64,000 nt of DNA from SIG440 sp045631525 (GCA_045631525.1 JAZQUY010000028.1:1-64000), one strand, 5' to 3'. Positions 16,869 to 25,553 are shown, numbered from the stretch's first letter. Numbers and translations are program-made. Notes: generated by a model from the sequence alone, not told the origin.

Positions 16869-19800
16869 ATGGTTTACAGAGTTTATGTAGAGAAAAAGAG
16901 TGAGCTTGCGGCTGAAGCAAAGTCACTTAAAAATGATTTGGTCAATCTGCTCCAGATAAAAGGGCTCAAGGACCTCAGAATAATCAACCGCTATGATGTT
17001 GAAAATATTGACAAAGAGCTTTTTGATTATTGCAAGGGTACAGTTTTTTCAGAGCCTCAGCTTGACACGGTTTCAGAGGAAATTGAGATGAATGCTGATG
17101 CTGTTTTCGCTGTGGAATTTTTGCCCGGTCAGTTTGACCTTCGTGCAAATTCTGCTGAGGAATGTATTCAGTTGATTTCAAAAGGCGAAAGACCTACTGT
17201 TAAAGCGGCAAAAGTTTATTTGCTTTATGGTGACTTTTCAGATGGTGACATTGCTGAAATCAAAAAGTATGTTATTAACCCCGTAGAATCAAGAGAAGCA
17301 ACTCTTGAAAAATTTGATACCCTGAAAATCGAGTATGATATACCCACCACTGTTGCGACACTTGACGGATTTATTGAACTTTCTGAGGAAGGTCTTAAGA
17401 AAATGATTGATGATATGGGTCTTGCTATGGATATTGATGACATCAAGTTCTGTCAGCAGTATTTCCTCGGCGAAAAACGCGACCCCACTATCACAGAAAT
17501 AAGAATGATAGACACATACTGGTCTGACCACTGTCGTCATACTACATTCCTTACCACCATTGACAGTGTTAAATTTGAGGATGAACTGCTTCAGTCGGCT
17601 TATAACAGATATATAAAGACCAGAGAGGAAATCGGCAGAACCAAGCCCATAAACCTTATGGATATTGGTACAATCGCCGCAAAATACTTAAAAGCAAACG
17701 GCAAGCTTGACAAACTTGACGAAAGCGAAGAAATCAATGCTTGTACTGTAAAAATTGATGTGTGTGTGGACGGCAAGGATGAAAAATGGCTGTTGCTCTT
17801 CAAAAATGAGACACATAATCACCCAACAGAAATCGAGCCATTTGGCGGTGCTGCTACCTGTATTGGTGGTGCTATCCGTGACCCGCTGTCAGGTCGTTCA
17901 TATGTTTATGCGGCTATGCGTGTTACCGGTGCGGCTGACCCGCTCAAGCCCGTATCAGAAACCATAGAGGGCAAACTCCCACAGAGAAAGATTGTTACCG
18001 GTGCGGCAGCAGGCTATAGCTCATACGGAAACCAGATTGGACTTGCCACAGGTCAGGTAGACGAGCTTTACCATGATGGATATGCGGCAAAACGTATGGA
18101 AATCGGTGCGGTTATTGCGGCTGCTCCTCAGGAAAACGTAAGACGTGAGCGCCCGGAGGACGGAGATATCGTTATTCTTCTTGGCGGAAAGACCGGTCGT
18201 GACGGCTGTGGAGGTGCTACCGGTTCTTCTAAATCCCATACGGTTGAATCTCTTGAATCCTGCGGTGCAGAAGTTCAAAAGGGTAATGCTCCTGAAGAAA
18301 GAAAGCTCCAGAGACTTTTCCGCAACAGTGAGGCATCAAAGCTCATCAAACGTTGTAACGACTTTGGTGCAGGCGGTGTGTCTGTTGCTATCGGGGAATT
18401 GGCTGACGGTCTTGAAATTGACCTTAATGCTGTTCCCAAAAAATATGACGGACTTGACGGCACAGAACTTGCAATCAGCGAATCTCAGGAGAGAATGGCT
18501 GTTGTTGTAGAGGCAAAGGATGTTGAAAGATTCAAAGAACTTGCAGAAAGCGAAAACTTGGAGGCGACTGTTGTTGCGACGGTAAAAGAAAAGCCATATC
18601 TTGTTATGCACTGGAACGGCAAGGAAATCGTAAACATTTCACGTGAGTTCCTCAATTCAAACGGCGCTGAAAAGCATATTGATATTGCACCTGAGAAACC
18701 TAAGGCTTTTGACAAAGAAATCCCTGCAGATTTCAAGAATGGTTACATAGCACTTGCGGGTGACCTCAATGTTTGTTCAAAGCGCGGACTTTCAGAGAGA
18801 TTTGACTCAACCATCGGTGCGGGAACAGTTCTTATGCCCTTTGGCGGAAAGCATCAGCTCACACCTATTCAGGCTATGGCAAACAAGGTTTCTGTTGAAA
18901 AGGCACACACGAACACCTGTTCTGTGATGGCTTGGGGTTATAACCCATTCATTGCTGAAAAGGGCCCTTATCACAGTGCTTATCTTGCTGTTGTTGAATC
19001 TGTTTCAAAGCTTGTGGCAACAGGTGCGGCGTTCCGGGATGTTTACCTTACTTTCCAGGAATATTTTGAAAAGCCAAAGAAAGACCCGAAACGTTGGGGC
19101 AAGCCATTTGCGGCACTTCTTGGTGCTCTTGATGCACAGAAAAATCTTGAAATTGCGGCTATCGGCGGCAAGGACTCTATGAGCGGAACATTTGAACAGA
19201 TTGACGTTCCTCCGACACTTGTTTCTTTTGCTGTTACCACCGAAAAGAACGAGAATATTATTTCGCCTGAATTCAAAGCGACGGGACACAAGGTTATATG
19301 GGTTAAACCTGAATATGACAAGAATGGTCTTCCTGTGACGACCAGCCTTCTTGAGTGCTTTAAGACAGTTACTGCCCTTGTTCACAGTGGTAAGGCGGCT
19401 GCGGTATATACCCCTGTTTACGGCGGCATTGCTGAGGGCATAATGAAAATGGCTATGGGTAATGGCATCGGTTTTAAGTTTGATGACGGAATCTCTATGG
19501 CTGACATTTTTGGATACAGCTATGGCTCATTTATTGTGGAACTTAAGGCTGATGAAAATGTTGGAACTGTTTTGGGTTATACGACTGCCAAGACAGAAAT
19601 TTCATATAAGGGCGAAACTCTTAGTCTTGCTGAACTTCAAAAGGACTATGAGGGAAAGCTTGAAGAAATTTATTCTTGCAATATTGAAACCGAAAAGAAA
19701 GATATTCCAGCGTTTAGCTTTGATGCAACAACAAAAGTTGCTCCAAAGGTTGGTGTAGCGAAACCAAAGGTTCTCATTCCGGTGTTCCCCGGAACAAACT

Positions 19801-20558
19801 GTGAATTTGACAGTGCAAAGGTTATGCGTGATGCAGGTGCCGAGCCTGAAATCTTTGTAATCAACAATCTCTCGCCACAGGCGATTTCAGAGTCGGTTGA
19901 GGCGTTTGCAAAGAGCCTTAAGGAATCACAGATAGTGTTCATCCCGGGCGGATTCTCGGGTGGTGATGAGCCTGACGGTTCAGCGAAATTCATTACCGCA
20001 TTCTTCCGTAACCCTGAAATCAAAGAGGCAACAACCGAGCTTCTTGATATGCGTGACGGACTTATGTGCGGTATCTGTAACGGCTTCCAGGCTTTAATCA
20101 AGCTTGGTCTTGTGCCTTATGGAAAAATTATTGACACTGACGAAAATTGCCCTACACTTTCATACAACACCATTGCACGCCACCAGTCAAAACTGGTACG
20201 TACAAGGGTTGCATCCAACAAATCACCATGGATGACGAATGCAAATGTTGGTGATATTTATACTGTTGCAATTTCTCATGGTGAAGGTCGCTTTATGGCA
20301 AGCGATGAGCTTGTGAAGACTTTGGCTGAGAATGGTCAGATTCTTACTCAGTATGTTGATTTAAGCGGAAATCCAACCAATGAAATTCAGTATAATCCCA
20401 ACGGCTCGACCTTTGCAATTGAGGGTATCACATCACCTGACGGAAGAGTCCTTGGTAAAATGGGACACACCGAAAGATGGGCAGAGGGACTTTATAAAAA
20501 CGTTGACGGAAACTTTGATATGGGCATATTCCGTTCAGCTGTTGAATATTTTAAATAA
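16869..20558 (+). CDS. purL: Phosphoribosylformylglycinamidine synthase, single-chain clade II
   Basis: PurL converts FGAR to FGAM with glutamine and ATP. It is a single 1229-aa chain with the synthetase domain (SDHCRHTTF near 219, HNHPTEIEPFGG near 317) and the C-terminal class I glutaminase. The latter carries FPGTNCEFDSAK near 976, PGGFSGGDEPDG near 1027, the nucleophile region GICNGFQALIK near 1070, and the terminal HTERW. Its length and arrangement are those of the clostridial/streptococcal long form that needs no separate PurQ and PurS. It starts 15 bases after purD. Confidence 0.96.
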   Translation: MVYRVYVEKKSELAAEAKSLKNDLVNLLQIKGLKDLRIINRYDVENIDKELFDYCKGTVFSEPQLDTVSEEIEMNADAVFAVEFLPGQFDLRANSAEECIQLISKGERPTVKAAKVYLLYGDFSDGDIAEIKKYVINPVESREATLEKFDTLKIEYDIPTTVATLDGFIELSEEGLKKMIDDMGLAMDIDDIKFCQQYFLGEKRDPTITEIRMIDTYWSDHCRHTTFLTTIDSVKFEDELLQSAYNRYIKTREEIGRTKPINLMDIGTIAAKYLKANGKLDKLDESEEINACTVKIDVCVDGKDEKWLLLFKNETHNHPTEIEPFGGAATCIGGAIRDPLSGRSYVYAAMRVTGAADPLKPVSETIEGKLPQRKIVTGAAAGYSSYGNQIGLATGQVDELYHDGYAAKRMEIGAVIAAAPQENVRRERPEDGDIVILLGGKTGRDGCGGATGSSKSHTVESLESCGAEVQKGNAPEERKLQRLFRNSEASKLIKRCNDFGAGGVSVAIGELADGLEIDLNAVPKKYDGLDGTELAISESQERMAVVVEAKDVERFKELAESENLEATVVATVKEKPYLVMHWNGKEIVNISREFLNSNGAEKHIDIAPEKPKAFDKEIPADFKNGYIALAGDLNVCSKRGLSERFDSTIGAGTVLMPFGGKHQLTPIQAMANKVSVEKAHTNTCSVMAWGYNPFIAEKGPYHSAYLAVVESVSKLVATGAAFRDVYLTFQEYFEKPKKDPKRWGKPFAALLGALDAQKNLEIAAIGGKDSMSGTFEQIDVPPTLVSFAVTTEKNENIISPEFKATGHKVIWVKPEYDKNGLPVTTSLLECFKTVTALVHSGKAAAVYTPVYGGIAEGIMKMAMGNGIGFKFDDGISMADIFGYSYGSFIVELKADENVGTVLGYTTAKTEISYKGETLSLAELQKDYEGKLEEIYSCNIETEKKDIPAFSFDATTKVAPKVGVAKPKVLIPVFPGTNCEFDSAKVMRDAGAEPEIFVINNLSPQAISESVEAFAKSLKESQIVFIPGGFSGGDEPDGSAKFITAFFRNPEIKEATTELLDMRDGLMCGICNGFQALIKLGLVPYGKIIDTDENCPTLSYNTIARHQSKLVRTRVASNKSPWMTNANVGDIYTVAISHGEGRFMASDELVKTLAENGQILTQYVDLSGNPTNEIQYNPNGSTFAIEGITSPDGRVLGKMGHTERWAEGLYKNVDGNFDMGIFRSAVEYFK

Positions 20559-20583
20559 AAATTTGTGAAAGAAGGTTTTCAGG

Positions 20584-22248
20584 ATGAAAACAGATATTGA
20601 GATCGCTCAGAGCGCCAAAATGCAACATATTTCAGAAATTGCAAATGCTGCTGGCATTGACCCGAAATATGTGGAACTTTATGGAAATTATAAGGCAAAA
20701 ATTGACCTTTCTCTTCTTCGGGAGAGGGAAAGACGTGCAAAGCTCATTTTGGTTACTGCAATAACCCCTACACCTGCAGGTGAGGGAAAGACCACAACCA
20801 CAATCGGTCTTGCAGACGGGATGAAAAAGCTTGGCAAAAACGTGGTGGTTGCACTTCGTGAGCCGTCGCTTGGCCCCGTGTTTGGCGTCAAAGGCGGTGC
20901 AGCAGGCGGCGGGTATGCTCAGGTTGTGCCTATGGAGGATATAAATTTGCATTTCACCGGTGACTTCCACGCTATCGGTGCTGCAAACAATCTTCTTGCG
21001 GCTATGCTTGATAACCATATTTATCAGGGAAATCGTCTTAATATTGACCCGAGACGCATTACGTGGAAACGTTGTGTCGATATGAATGACCGCCAGCTGA
21101 GGTTTGTTACCGACGGCCTTGGGGGAAGAGTTAATGGTGTTCCACGGGAAGATGGTTATGATATAACTGTTGCGTCGGAGGTTATGGCGGTGCTGTGCCT
21201 TGCGTCTTCGATTTCTGATTTGAAAGAGAGACTTTCAAGAATTGTTGTTGGATATACCTATGACGAAAAGCCTGTTACAGCAGGTGAGCTTGGTGCGGCA
21301 GGTGCAATGACTGCACTCTTAAAAGATGCACTTAAGCCAAATCTTGTGCAGACTCTGGAGGGAACTCCTGCCCTTGTTCACGGCGGACCTTTTGCTAACA
21401 TTGCCCACGGCTGTAACTCGGTTATTGCAACAGAGACAGCTATGCGACTTGGGGATTATGTGATTACTGAGGCAGGCTTTGGTGCTGACCTTGGTGCTCA
21501 GAAATTCCTTGACATAAAGTGTAGGTATGCGGGGCTGAAACCGTCAGCGGTTGTTATGGTTGCTACAATCCGTGCTCTCAAAATGCACGGCGGCGTGCCA
21601 AAGACCGAGCTTGGGGAGGAAAATCTTGAGGCGCTCGCTTTGGGCATTCCCAATCTTCTTCGTCACGTTTCAAACATCAAGGATGTTTACAAGCTCCCGT
21701 CGGTTGTGGCGGTTAATCGCTTCCCGACCGATACAGATGCAGAGGTTCAGCTTGTTATTGACCGTTGCCGTGAACTTGGCGTGAACGTTGTTCTTTCAAA
21801 CGTCTGGGCAGAGGGCGGAAACGGCGGCATAGAAATGGCAGAAGAGGTTATAAGTCTTTGTGAAAAAGAAAATGATTTTTCATTCAGCTATGACCTTGAT
21901 GATACCATTGAAAATAAAATTGATGCTATTGTCAAAAGGGTATACCGAGGACGTGGCGCTGCCTTTACTCCTGCTGCCAAAAAGCAGATTGCGGCTCTTT
22001 GCGAGCTTGGATATGACAAGCTTCCAATTTGTATGGCAAAGACCCAATATAGCTTTTCGGATGATATGACAAAAATTGGTGCACCGGAGGATTTCGTGGT
22101 TACTGTCAGAAACCTCAAGGTTTCAGCGGGGGCTGGCTTTATTGTGGCTCTCACCGGTGATATTATGACAATGCCGGGACTTCCGAAAGTTCCTGCGGCT
22201 GAAAAAATCGACGTTGATGAAAACGGCGTAATAACTGGACTTTTCTAA
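20584..22248 (+). CDS. fhs: Formate-tetrahydrofolate ligase
   Basis: Fhs makes 10-formyl-THF from formate, ATP and THF, supplying both formylation steps of the upstream purine enzymes. The 554-aa protein has the P-loop TPAGEGKTTTTIGLADG near residues 62-78, DLGAQKF near 304 and VHGGPFANIAHG near 263. The length is normal for the family. Its place as last gene in a ZTP-controlled operon is logical, since ZTP builds up when formyl-THF is short. A terminator follows at 22273-22308. In acetogens Fhs also serves the Wood-Ljungdahl route, but nothing else of that pathway is in the window. Confidence 0.96.
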   Translation: MKTDIEIAQSAKMQHISEIANAAGIDPKYVELYGNYKAKIDLSLLRERERRAKLILVTAITPTPAGEGKTTTTIGLADGMKKLGKNVVVALREPSLGPVFGVKGGAAGGGYAQVVPMEDINLHFTGDFHAIGAANNLLAAMLDNHIYQGNRLNIDPRRITWKRCVDMNDRQLRFVTDGLGGRVNGVPREDGYDITVASEVMAVLCLASSISDLKERLSRIVVGYTYDEKPVTAGELGAAGAMTALLKDALKPNLVQTLEGTPALVHGGPFANIAHGCNSVIATETAMRLGDYVITEAGFGADLGAQKFLDIKCRYAGLKPSAVVMVATIRALKMHGGVPKTELGEENLEALALGIPNLLRHVSNIKDVYKLPSVVAVNRFPTDTDAEVQLVIDRCRELGVNVVLSNVWAEGGNGGIEMAEEVISLCEKENDFSFSYDLDDTIENKIDAIVKRVYRGRGAAFTPAAKKQIAALCELGYDKLPICMAKTQYSFSDDMTKIGAPEDFVVTVRNLKVSAGAGFIVALTGDIMTMPGLPKVPAAEKIDVDENGVITGLF

Positions 22249-22272
22249 AAATTTAATATTAAATGAATAAAG

Positions 22273-22308
22273 ACTTCCTTTGTCCTAAGCGGCAGGGGAA
22301 GTTTTTTT
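22273..22308 (+). terminator. Terminator of the purine operon
   Basis: ACTTCC plus two G-T pairs (22273-22280) pairs with 22295-22302, followed by a run of T to 22308, 25 bases after the fhs stop. Confidence 0.8.
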
Positions 22309-22337
22309 GTTGGGAAATTTCGGATTTTTAAATAAAT

Positions 22338-22359
22338 TTACATTTTTTTACATTTACCT
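22338..22359 (+). repeat. 22-bp direct-repeat motif, copy 1
   Basis: TTACAT repeats with a 10-bp period, followed by TTTACCT. The 22 bases differ at one position from 34441-34462. Here the motif abuts the -35 box at 22361. Such helical-phase TTTACA direct repeats resemble binding sites of OmpR/PhoB-family regulators, but this is inference. Confidence 0.5.
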
Positions 22360-22360
22360 A

Positions 22361-22389
22361 TTGCAAATTGAAAAGATATGTGTTATACT
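22361..22389 (+). promoter_or_regulatory. Sigma-A promoter of the structured RNA/leader
   Basis: TTGCAA (22361-22366), a 17-base spacer, TATACT (22384-22389). The predicted start falls at about 22396, exactly where the closing stem of the structured RNA begins. Confidence 0.8.
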
Positions 22390-22395
22390 GTTTAT

Positions 22396-22561
22396 GACCA
22401 AACAAGTAAATAGATATTCCTTAACCGTATTTGTGTTTTTATAATAGGCAAAAACACATACGCTCTTTTTTGCATATACGGTTGCGGGAATAACAGCTTG
22501 TTTGGTCACAGCTGGAGCGACGTGTTTTTCGGTGCGTCAGTTTCGGCTGGCGCACTTTTTT
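22396..22561 (+). ncRNA. Structured RNA or leader with two tandem terminator-like hairpins; class not recognised
   Basis: GACCAAACAAG (22396-22406) pairs perfectly with CTTGTTTGGTC (22497-22507). Inside, ATTCCT (22416-22421) pairs with GGGAAT (22486-22491) and AACCGTAT (22423-22430) with ATACGGTT (22476-22483). The apical stem TGTGTTTTT (22432-22440) pairs with AAAAACACA (22450-22458). CGTA (22426-22429) can instead pair with TACG (22459-22462), giving a hairpin followed by CTCTTTTTT, a terminator-like form exclusive with the long-range helix. A second hairpin (22532-22540 with 22547-22555) ends in TTTTTT. It may be a stand-alone RNA (a 6S-like rod was considered) or a leader for the 50-aa gene that follows. 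Confidence 0.7.
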
Positions 22562-22581
22562 ATGTTAAGGGGGTGGGTGAT

Positions 22582-22734
22582 GTGAAAGACGAAAAGGAGC
22601 TTTATCACAAAATGTTCAATGGAATTACGAATACAATAGAAAATCTTGTTAAGCTTCAGCAGGATGCAGAAGAGATGTATCTTCAGTATTATGATGAAAA
22701 AGATGAAAAGAAGAGAACAGAAGAAATCAAGTAA
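22582..22734 (+). CDS. 50-aa acidic coiled-coil-like protein of unknown function
   Basis: The frame stays open upstream to 22498, but that would overlap the terminator hairpin. A GTG at 22582 has AAGGGGG 8 bases upstream and is the best start. The 50-aa product (VKDEKELYHKMFNG at the start, then ITNTIENLVKLQQDAEEMYL) is a single predicted amphipathic helix with heptad-like spacing and a charged C-terminal tail. There is no signal peptide or membrane segment. I do not recognise a named family. Its mRNA would have to pass the terminator at 22532-22561, so expression may depend on readthrough. A terminator-like hairpin follows at 22799-22825. Confidence 0.62.
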   Translation: MKDEKELYHKMFNGITNTIENLVKLQQDAEEMYLQYYDEKDEKKRTEEIK

Positions 22735-22798
22735 AATTATTTTTTGTTACCTTTTGTCGTATTAAAAAGGAATTTAGCAAAATAAAAACATCGAATGA

Positions 22799-22825
22799 GA
22801 AGAACCAAAGTTTTTGGTTCTTTTT
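22799..22825 (+). terminator. Terminator between the 50-aa gene and the ParB gene
   Basis: AAGAACCAAA pairs with TTTGGTTCTT, followed by more T residues; it lies 65 bases after the upstream stop and just before the next promoter. Confidence 0.8.
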
Positions 22826-22839
22826 GCATATGGAAAAAT

Positions 22840-22868
22840 TTGTAAATCAATACGCGGTATGGTATAAT
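22840..22868 (+). promoter_or_regulatory. Sigma-A promoter of the parB/noc gene
   Basis: TTGTAA (22840-22845), 17-base spacer, TATAAT (22863-22868). Its position excludes the upstream in-frame ATGs at 22824 and 22830 as starts. Confidence 0.82.
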
Positions 22869-22898
22869 CAAGAAAAAGCGAAAAGGAGAGAAATTGTT

Positions 22899-23723
22899 AT
22901 GATGGGTATGTATACAGAAGAAAAGAACTCCAAGGCGGCTTATCTTCCCATTGATAATATAAGGACAAGCCCCTATCAGCCACGAAAAGAAATGGATGAC
23001 CGGGCCCTTGAGGAGCTGAGTATGTCAATCAGGCAATACGGACTTATGCAACCTGTTGTGGTGAGGAGAATAAACGGGTATGATTATGAGCTTATTGCAG
23101 GGGAAAGGCGGCTTCGTGCCTGCCGAATGGCGGGAATGAAACAGATTCCTGCTGTGGTGGTAAGGGCAGGTGGCACCGATAGTGCGGTTATGGCACTAAT
23201 TGAAAATATCCAAAGAGAAAATTTGGGGTACATAGAAGAGGCAGAGGCTTTTTGCACTCTTGTTGCGGAGCACGGAATAACTCAGGAGGAGCTTGCGGCG
23301 CGCCTCGGGAAAAGTCAGTCCGCTGTTGCAAATAAAATAAGGATTCTCAGGCTTTCTCCGGAGGTAAGAAAGGGGCTTTTGGAAAATGGTTTGAGCGAAA
23401 GGCACGCTCGCGCCCTTCTTCGCCTTAGCGATGAAAAACTTCGGCTTCGGGCTTTGGGCATAATTGTGGACAGAGGGCTAAACGTCAAAAAAACCGATGA
23501 GCTTGTGGAGTCCATGCTTTCAAAAACCGAAAAAGTGGAGGTTGATGCAAAACTTCCGCAAATAAGGGTTTTCAAGGATATGCGGATATTTTCAAACACA
23601 ATTCGTCAGGCAGTGGATATGATGAAAAAGTCGGGAATTGATGCTAAGTCTGTGAAGAACGAAAACGAGGAATACATAGAGTACATCATAAAAATCCCTA
23701 AAAATTTGAAAAACGCTGTATAA
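22899..23723 (+). CDS. ParB/Noc family DNA-binding CTPase
   Basis: This family binds parS-like sites and spreads as a CTP-dependent clamp, in chromosome segregation (ParB/Spo0J) or nucleoid occlusion (Noc). The 274-aa protein (start 22899 behind AAGGAGAG) has the N-terminal catalytic domain with SPYQPRK near 24-30, the CTP-binding motif GERRLRACR near 67-75 and ENIQRENLG near 104-112. A central helix-turn-helix (ITQEELAARLGKSQSAVANKIR in pieces near 128-149) and a C-terminal dimerisation region follow. No parA is adjacent, which makes a Noc-like paralogue at least as likely as the segregation ParB. Downstream is an M23 peptidase after a hairpin. Confidence 0.88.
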   Translation: MMGMYTEEKNSKAAYLPIDNIRTSPYQPRKEMDDRALEELSMSIRQYGLMQPVVVRRINGYDYELIAGERRLRACRMAGMKQIPAVVVRAGGTDSAVMALIENIQRENLGYIEEAEAFCTLVAEHGITQEELAARLGKSQSAVANKIRILRLSPEVRKGLLENGLSERHARALLRLSDEKLRLRALGIIVDRGLNVKKTDELVESMLSKTEKVEVDAKLPQIRVFKDMRIFSNTIRQAVDMMKKSGIDAKSVKNENEEYIEYIIKIPKNLKNAV

Positions 23724-23735
23724 AATGGAATGATT

Positions 23736-23766
23736 TGTCAACACTTTAGTTATGGAGGTGTTGACA
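23736..23766 (+). promoter_or_regulatory. Inverted repeat enclosing the ribosome binding site of the M23 gene
   Basis: TGTCAACAC (23736-23744) is perfectly complementary to GTGTTGACA (23758-23766). The GGAGGTG ribosome site (23754-23760) lies in the loop and 3' arm, one base before the ATG at 23768. It could be an RNA hairpin hiding the start or a DNA operator. Confidence 0.6.
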
Positions 23767-23767
23767 G

Positions 23768-24520
23768 ATGAAAGATAAAAAGACAAAGAAAAGCTTTATG
23801 AGACGTTTTGCAGAAAACAAAGGGGTGTACATAGCCCTGTTTGCAGCGGCTTTGATGGTCGGGTTTTATGTTTATGCAAGACAGATGAAGCTTTCAACTG
23901 AGCAGGACGTTGTATCCTTTGATGAAAGTGCATGGCAGGAGGCGGTAAGAGAAAGCGGAATAAAGGTTGTTGATGTTGACGAAATTGATGGAAAGGAAAA
24001 AGTCAAAAGTGACAGCCAAGCAGAAAAAACCGTGAAAAAAGAAAGTGTGTCAAAGGCGGATGCTTTAACCGAGGAGGATGTGTCGGTGGAGACTATGGCA
24101 CAAGCTGATGTATTCCAAATGGAAAGGCCCTGTGGCGGTGAGATTATGGCGGAGTGTTCCATTGAAGAACTGGTTTTTTGCAGTACTATGGAGGACTGGA
24201 GGACTCACAATGGCATAGACATCAGTGCGGCTGTGGGTGACGCGGTGAAAGCGGCAGAGGACGGTGTGATTTCCAAAGTATACGAGGATGAATTTTTTGG
24301 CGTTGTTGTGGAAATAGAGCATGAAAATGATATAGCATCCCGTTATGGAAATTTGCAAAATACCGATTTTATTGCCGTTGGAACAAAGGTGAATAAGGGA
24401 GATATAATTGGCGGTGTGGGGAAACCCGGAAGTCTTGAAGCCGATATGGAGCCACATCTGCATTTTGAGGTGACGGCAGCGGGCGAACTTTGTGACCCAA
24501 AAGAATATATTTCCTTTTAA
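23768..24520 (+). CDS. Membrane-anchored M23 (LytM) peptidase domain protein, SpoIIQ-like
   Basis: The 250-aa protein has a short basic N-terminus, one membrane segment (VYIALFAAALMVGFYVYA, residues about 20-37), a charged linker to about residue 120, and a C-terminal LytM domain facing outward. All zinc ligands appear present: H and D in HNGIDIS and the HLHFEV motif. It could therefore be an active peptidoglycan endopeptidase, unlike SpoIIQ of Bacillus. The layout resembles clostridial SpoIIQ, which joins SpoIIIAH across the forespore membranes. The gene is isolated from other sporulation genes, so that assignment is only tentative. Confidence 0.8.
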   Translation: MKDKKTKKSFMRRFAENKGVYIALFAAALMVGFYVYARQMKLSTEQDVVSFDESAWQEAVRESGIKVVDVDEIDGKEKVKSDSQAEKTVKKESVSKADALTEEDVSVETMAQADVFQMERPCGGEIMAECSIEELVFCSTMEDWRTHNGIDISAAVGDAVKAAEDGVISKVYEDEFFGVVVEIEHENDIASRYGNLQNTDFIAVGTKVNKGDIIGGVGKPGSLEADMEPHLHFEVTAAGELCDPKEYISF

Positions 24521-24554
24521 AAACATTGCCCCCTAAAAATTTTATATAAATTAA

Positions 24555-24600
24555 GGAAGAAACTCCTGTGGTAATATTTTTCAGGGGTTTCTTCCTTTTT
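24555..24600 (+). terminator. Terminator after the M23 gene
   Basis: A 14-bp stem (24555-24568 with 24582-24595, one G-T pair) is followed by TTTTT. Confidence 0.9.
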
Positions 24601-24654
24601 CGCTGTTTCGGTGGTTAACGAGGCTGCGTTTTGGGGGAATTTTATTAAAAACCC

Positions 24655-24683
24655 TTGTAACAGAAAAAATTTTATGTTAAAAT
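24655..24683 (+). promoter_or_regulatory. Sigma-A promoter of uppP
   Basis: TTGTAA (24655-24660), 17-base spacer, TAAAAT (24678-24683), 66 bases before the uppP start codon. Confidence 0.72.
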
Positions 24684-24749
24684 ATAATGGAGTGTGGAAT
24701 TTTGTAATATACATATATTGATTTATACTCTTTTTTTGGAGGGTTTATT

Positions 24750-25553
24750 ATGGAAATGATTAAGTCAATTATTTTGGGCGTTGTTGAGGGAATCACCGAG
24801 TGGCTTCCCATCAGCTCCACCGGACATATGATTCTGGTGAATGAGTTCCTCAGAAATCATGACGGATTTACGGCGTCCGACCTTTATCTTTATGTTATTC
24901 AGCTTGGGGCAATTCTTGCGGTGGTTACGCTTTATTTTAAAACGCTCAATCCGTTTTCACCGTCAAAAACGAAAATGGAAAAGGCTGATACATGGAGTAT
25001 GTGGTTCAAAGTCGTGGTGGCGTGTTTGCCGGCTGCTGTTATCGGACTTTTGCTTGACAGTGTCATGGAACATTTTGAAAACTGGCAGGTTGTGTCCACT
25101 ATGCTGATTTTGTATGGTATTGCATTTATATTCATTGAAAAGCTTGACAAAAAGACCGCTGTGCATAGCGTCAAGGAGATGTCTTATAAAACCGCACTTT
25201 TGATAGGTGCTTTTCAGGTGCTTTCGATTATACCGGGAACTTCCCGGTCAGGGTCTACCATTCTTGGTGCAATGCTCCTTGGCTGCAGCAGAAGTATGGC
25301 AGCGGAATTTTCGTTCTTTCTGGCGATTCCCGTTATGTTTGGCGTGAGTTTTCTCAAGATTCTCAAATATGGACTTATGATGAGTGCCTCGGATGCTGCG
25401 GTGCTTCTTGTGGGAATGGTTGTGGCGTATGTAGTTTCGCTTGTCGCCATTAAGTTTTTGGTCAATTATGTAAGAAATCACGATTTCAAGTTCTTTGGAA
25501 TTTACAGAATTGTTTTAGGAATCTTGGTTATTTTGTATTTTACTTTGGTTTAA
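24750..25553 (+). CDS. uppP: Undecaprenyl-diphosphatase (BacA/UppP)
   Basis: This integral membrane enzyme removes a phosphate from undecaprenyl diphosphate, recycling the lipid carrier for peptidoglycan synthesis and often giving bacitracin tolerance. The 267-aa protein has both signature regions: EGITEWLPISSTGHM at residues 11-25 and PGTSRSGSTI near 166-175. It has about eight hydrophobic segments. TTGGAGGG precedes the ATG. It has its own promoter and lies 37 bases before the ftsK/spoIIIE gene. Confidence 0.96.
   Translation: MEMIKSIILGVVEGITEWLPISSTGHMILVNEFLRNHDGFTASDLYLYVIQLGAILAVVTLYFKTLNPFSPSKTKMEKADTWSMWFKVVVACLPAAVIGLLLDSVMEHFENWQVVSTMLILYGIAFIFIEKLDKKTAVHSVKEMSYKTALLIGAFQVLSIIPGTSRSGSTILGAMLLGCSRSMAAEFSFFLAIPVMFGVSFLKILKYGLMMSASDAAVLLVGMVVAYVVSLVAIKFLVNYVRNHDFKFFGIYRIVLGILVILYFTLV

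Noticed and set aside
22396..22561. Firm assignment as 6S RNA, SRP RNA, tmRNA or T-box
   Set aside because: The SRP apical loop, the T-box sequence and the tmRNA tRNA-like ends are missing. The enclosed rod is only about 110 bases, shorter than usual 6S RNA, so only a neutral label is justified.
22498..22581. Upstream extension of the 50-aa gene
   Set aside because: It would translate through the closing stem and terminator hairpin, begins with TTG and has no ribosome site.
22824..22898. Longer N-terminus for the ParB/Noc protein starting at ATG 22824 or 22830
   Set aside because: The consensus promoter at 22840-22868 lies inside this segment, and AAGGAGAG precedes ATG 22899.
24065..24526. 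153-aa frame opposite the M23 gene
   Set aside because: It is the shadow of a gene with clear domain signatures and has no ribosome site or recognisable motif.
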